Under the pieces are notes generated by a model. It was not told the DNA's origin. It ran no database searches and worked only from the letters and a program-made list of their open reading frames with translations. Shown here in pieces: positions 25,324 through 26,548 of a stretch of DNA of 26,548 nt; position 1 is the first letter of the stretch; each line of letters opens with the position of its first letter. The stretch comes from an uncultured Flavobacteriales bacterium (GTDB lineage Bacteria; Bacteroidota; Bacteroidia; Flavobacteriales; CALTNV01), in assembly GCA_943845485.1 (NCBI GenBank), contig CALTNV010000131.1:1-26548 (forward strand), read 5' to 3'. A program made the position numbers and the translations under genes.

Positions 25324-25770
25324 TTAATTTAATTTAAATGTAGCAGTATTTTTAGTATCATCTAAAATTGCTGTATAAGTTTTTTGATTGTTCTTAAACA
25401 GAAATCTATTCTTTTGATCTATAAATTTATCAGTAAATAAATTAGTATAAAATTTTAATTCTTTTACCTTACTTGTTTTTTTTGACTCAAAGTAAATATA
25501 ATAGTCATGTTCATTTTCAAATTCGAAACCCAAGTAGTTCATATCTATAACTTGGCTATTTGAAGTTAATTTAAACTTATCTTTAAAAAAAGTAGCCATT
25601 TGATTATGTGATGGCTCCTCTTCAAATTCGATCTCTTCTTTTAAATCATCAGCAAAAACATGAACTGACAATTGAAAAGTTTTTGTTTCTGCATTTCTTT
25701 CTAACTCAAAAGTAGAAACGTGATAAACATGAAAAAAAACAGTAATTAATGATACTAAAATAAATCTCAT
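25324..25770 (-). CDS. DUF6702 family secreted protein
   Basis: 148 residues with a short hydrophobic N-terminus (RFILVSLITVFFHVY), probably a signal peptide. The segment HVSTFELERNAETKTFQLSVHVFADDLKEEIE is the DUF6702 signature: a His soon after the signal, then a strand pair and FADDL. Function is unknown. In Bacteroidota it commonly lies next to an M1 peptidase gene, as here, with six-base gaps on both sides, so a shared transcript is likely. Confidence 0.82.
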   Translation of the reverse strand: MRFILVSLITVFFHVYHVSTFELERNAETKTFQLSVHVFADDLKEEIEFEEEPSHNQMATFFKDKFKLTSNSQVIDMNYLGFEFENEHDYYIYFESKKTSKVKELKFYTNLFTDKFIDQKNRFLFKNNQKTYTAILDDTKNTATFKLN

Positions 25771-25776
25771 CTATTT

Positions 25777-26547
25777 CTATTTTTGAAGTTGCATTGAATT
25801 CTGACGACTTCTACTATTAGCTTTGTAAACTTCAAACCTAGATGGCTCGTTTTTTTCTGGCCAATAATTATTGTCTCTATCAACATCTGCAGTTTCTAAA
25901 TTTCTGTCCAATTCAATTTCCTTGATTACCTTTGAAAACATAAACACTTTAGTAAAAAAAGTATTGTTTTTAGCCCATACTTCAACTGGTAGTCTAATCT
26001 CTTCAGAAGTTCCATCAGTGAAAGTAAATGTAAGTAAAATCGGCATTACTAAGCCTCCTTTATTTTGAAAAGTAACCTCATAAAAATTATCTTGAGCCTT
26101 AATCGCATTTAATTCCTCTTCAGATAAACTATTAAAAAATGCTTCTTCTCTATCTTGATCTCTATCAGAGATAAAATATGGATCATATTTATTATTATAA
26201 AAATCATAAACTACAGGATTTTCATCAGCATAAGTAGGAGCTTTACTTTTTTCGTAAGTTGATTTAACTTTCTCTTCTATATCCTCATCTTTAAGTCTTT
26301 TAAGCTCCATATCATCAATATTTTTCATTGATGAGACTTGCATCCAGTTTACATGATCAATTGAAATATCAACATTGTCGGTTGTATAAAACCAACCTCT
26401 CCAAAACCAATCTAAATCAACAGCAGATGCATCTTCCATAGTTCTAAAGAAGTCAGCTGGTGTTGGATGTTTAAAAGCCCAACGCTCAGAATATGTTTTA
26501 AATGCATAATCAAATAACTCAGGTCCCATAACTGTTTCTCTTAATAT
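25777..26547 (-). CDS. M1 family metallopeptidase, C-terminal part (5' end outside window)
   Basis: The frame is open to the window edge and reads ILRETV before the Met at 26529, so that Met is internal. The visible part has [20 protein letters not shown] and [14 protein letters not shown], the end of the catalytic/helical region of large Bacteroidota M1 aminopeptidase-like proteins. After it come an acidic linker, an Ig-like segment ([23 protein letters not shown]) and a basic Gln/Ser-rich tail. The zinc site HExxH lies outside the window. Substrate is unknown; such proteins are usually exported. Confidence 0.9.
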   Translation of the reverse strand: MLRETVMGPELFDYAFKTYSERWAFKHPTPADFFRTMEDASAVDLDWFWRGWFYTTDNVDISIDHVNWMQVSSMKNIDDMELKRLKDEDIEEKVKSTYEKSKAPTYADENPVVYDFYNNKYDPYFISDRDQDREEAFFNSLSEEELNAIKAQDNFYEVTFQNKGGLVMPILLTFTFTDGTSEEIRLPVEVWAKNNTFFTKVFMFSKVIKEIELDRNLETADVDRDNNYWPEKNEPSRFEVYKANSRSRQNSMQLQK

Positions 26548-26548
26548 A

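Noticed and set aside
1..26548. CRISPR array, IS element, riboswitch or defence system
   Set aside because: No regularly spaced direct repeats, transposase motifs, recognisable riboswitch core or defence-domain genes were seen on either strand.

Overview
The window is one AT-rich chromosomal segment of a Bacteroidota bacterium, most likely a marine-type member of Flavobacteriales. Several things point there. Arg codons are almost all AGA. Promoters look like the Bacteroidota TTTG-N20-TAnnTTTG pattern, best seen before the tRNA gene. Rho carries a long Asn/Lys-rich insert. AccD has lost its zinc-ribbon cysteines. S16 has a long acidic tail. Lineage-typical families DUF4293, DUF4199 and DUF6702 and a class I FbaB aldolase are present. 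Nearly everything is housekeeping. I see no insertion sequence, phage, CRISPR array or plasmid function.

Layout. 1-586: 3' end of gyrB, closed by a strong terminator. 738-2888: thyA, a dihydrofolate reductase gene and a lipoprotein gene in one run. 2941-5558: an unusual Nramp-family transporter, type I asparaginase and an acyl-CoA thioesterase, tightly coupled. 5616-8139 (minus): pnp preceded by rpsO, with a long hairpin between them. 8228-10139 (minus): fbaB then accD. 10232-10714 (minus): DUF4293, divergent from rho (10993-12657), which is followed by a DUF4199 membrane protein. 13275-13348: tRNA-Asp(GTC) with its own promoter and terminator. 13381-14097: about 700 bp almost without coding content. 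14098-17707 (minus): an RND/MMPL exporter coupled to a polyprenyl diphosphate synthase. 17877-21962: a plus-strand operon of radical SAM/SPASM protein, membrane metallophosphoesterase, a MauE/DoxX-like plus thioredoxin-like membrane protein, and a family 9 glycosyltransferase. 21966-22406 (minus): a QueD/PTPS homologue. 22678-24459: rpsP, rimM and trmN6. 24460-26547 (minus): the end of an M1 metallopeptidase, DUF6702 and lgt.

The most unusual stretch is the 17.9-21 kb operon. Three successive reading units there are irregular. The radical SAM frame contains its cluster motif but has no ATG/GTG/TTG upstream of it. The metallophosphoesterase is split by what looks like one missing T in a T5 run. 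A CxxC thioredoxin-like domain lies in a frame with no usable start codon at all, reachable only by a -1 shift at an A8 run at the end of the preceding membrane ORF. These may be homopolymer sequence errors, decay, or slippage-controlled expression; the sequence alone cannot decide.

Functionally the window groups DNA replication (GyrB), dTMP/folate supply (ThyA, DHFR), RNA turnover and termination (PNPase, Rho), ribosome and tRNA maturation (S15, S16, RimM, TrmN6), fatty-acid initiation (AccD), glycolysis/gluconeogenesis (FbaB), isoprenoids and lipoprotein acylation (polyprenyl synthase, Lgt).
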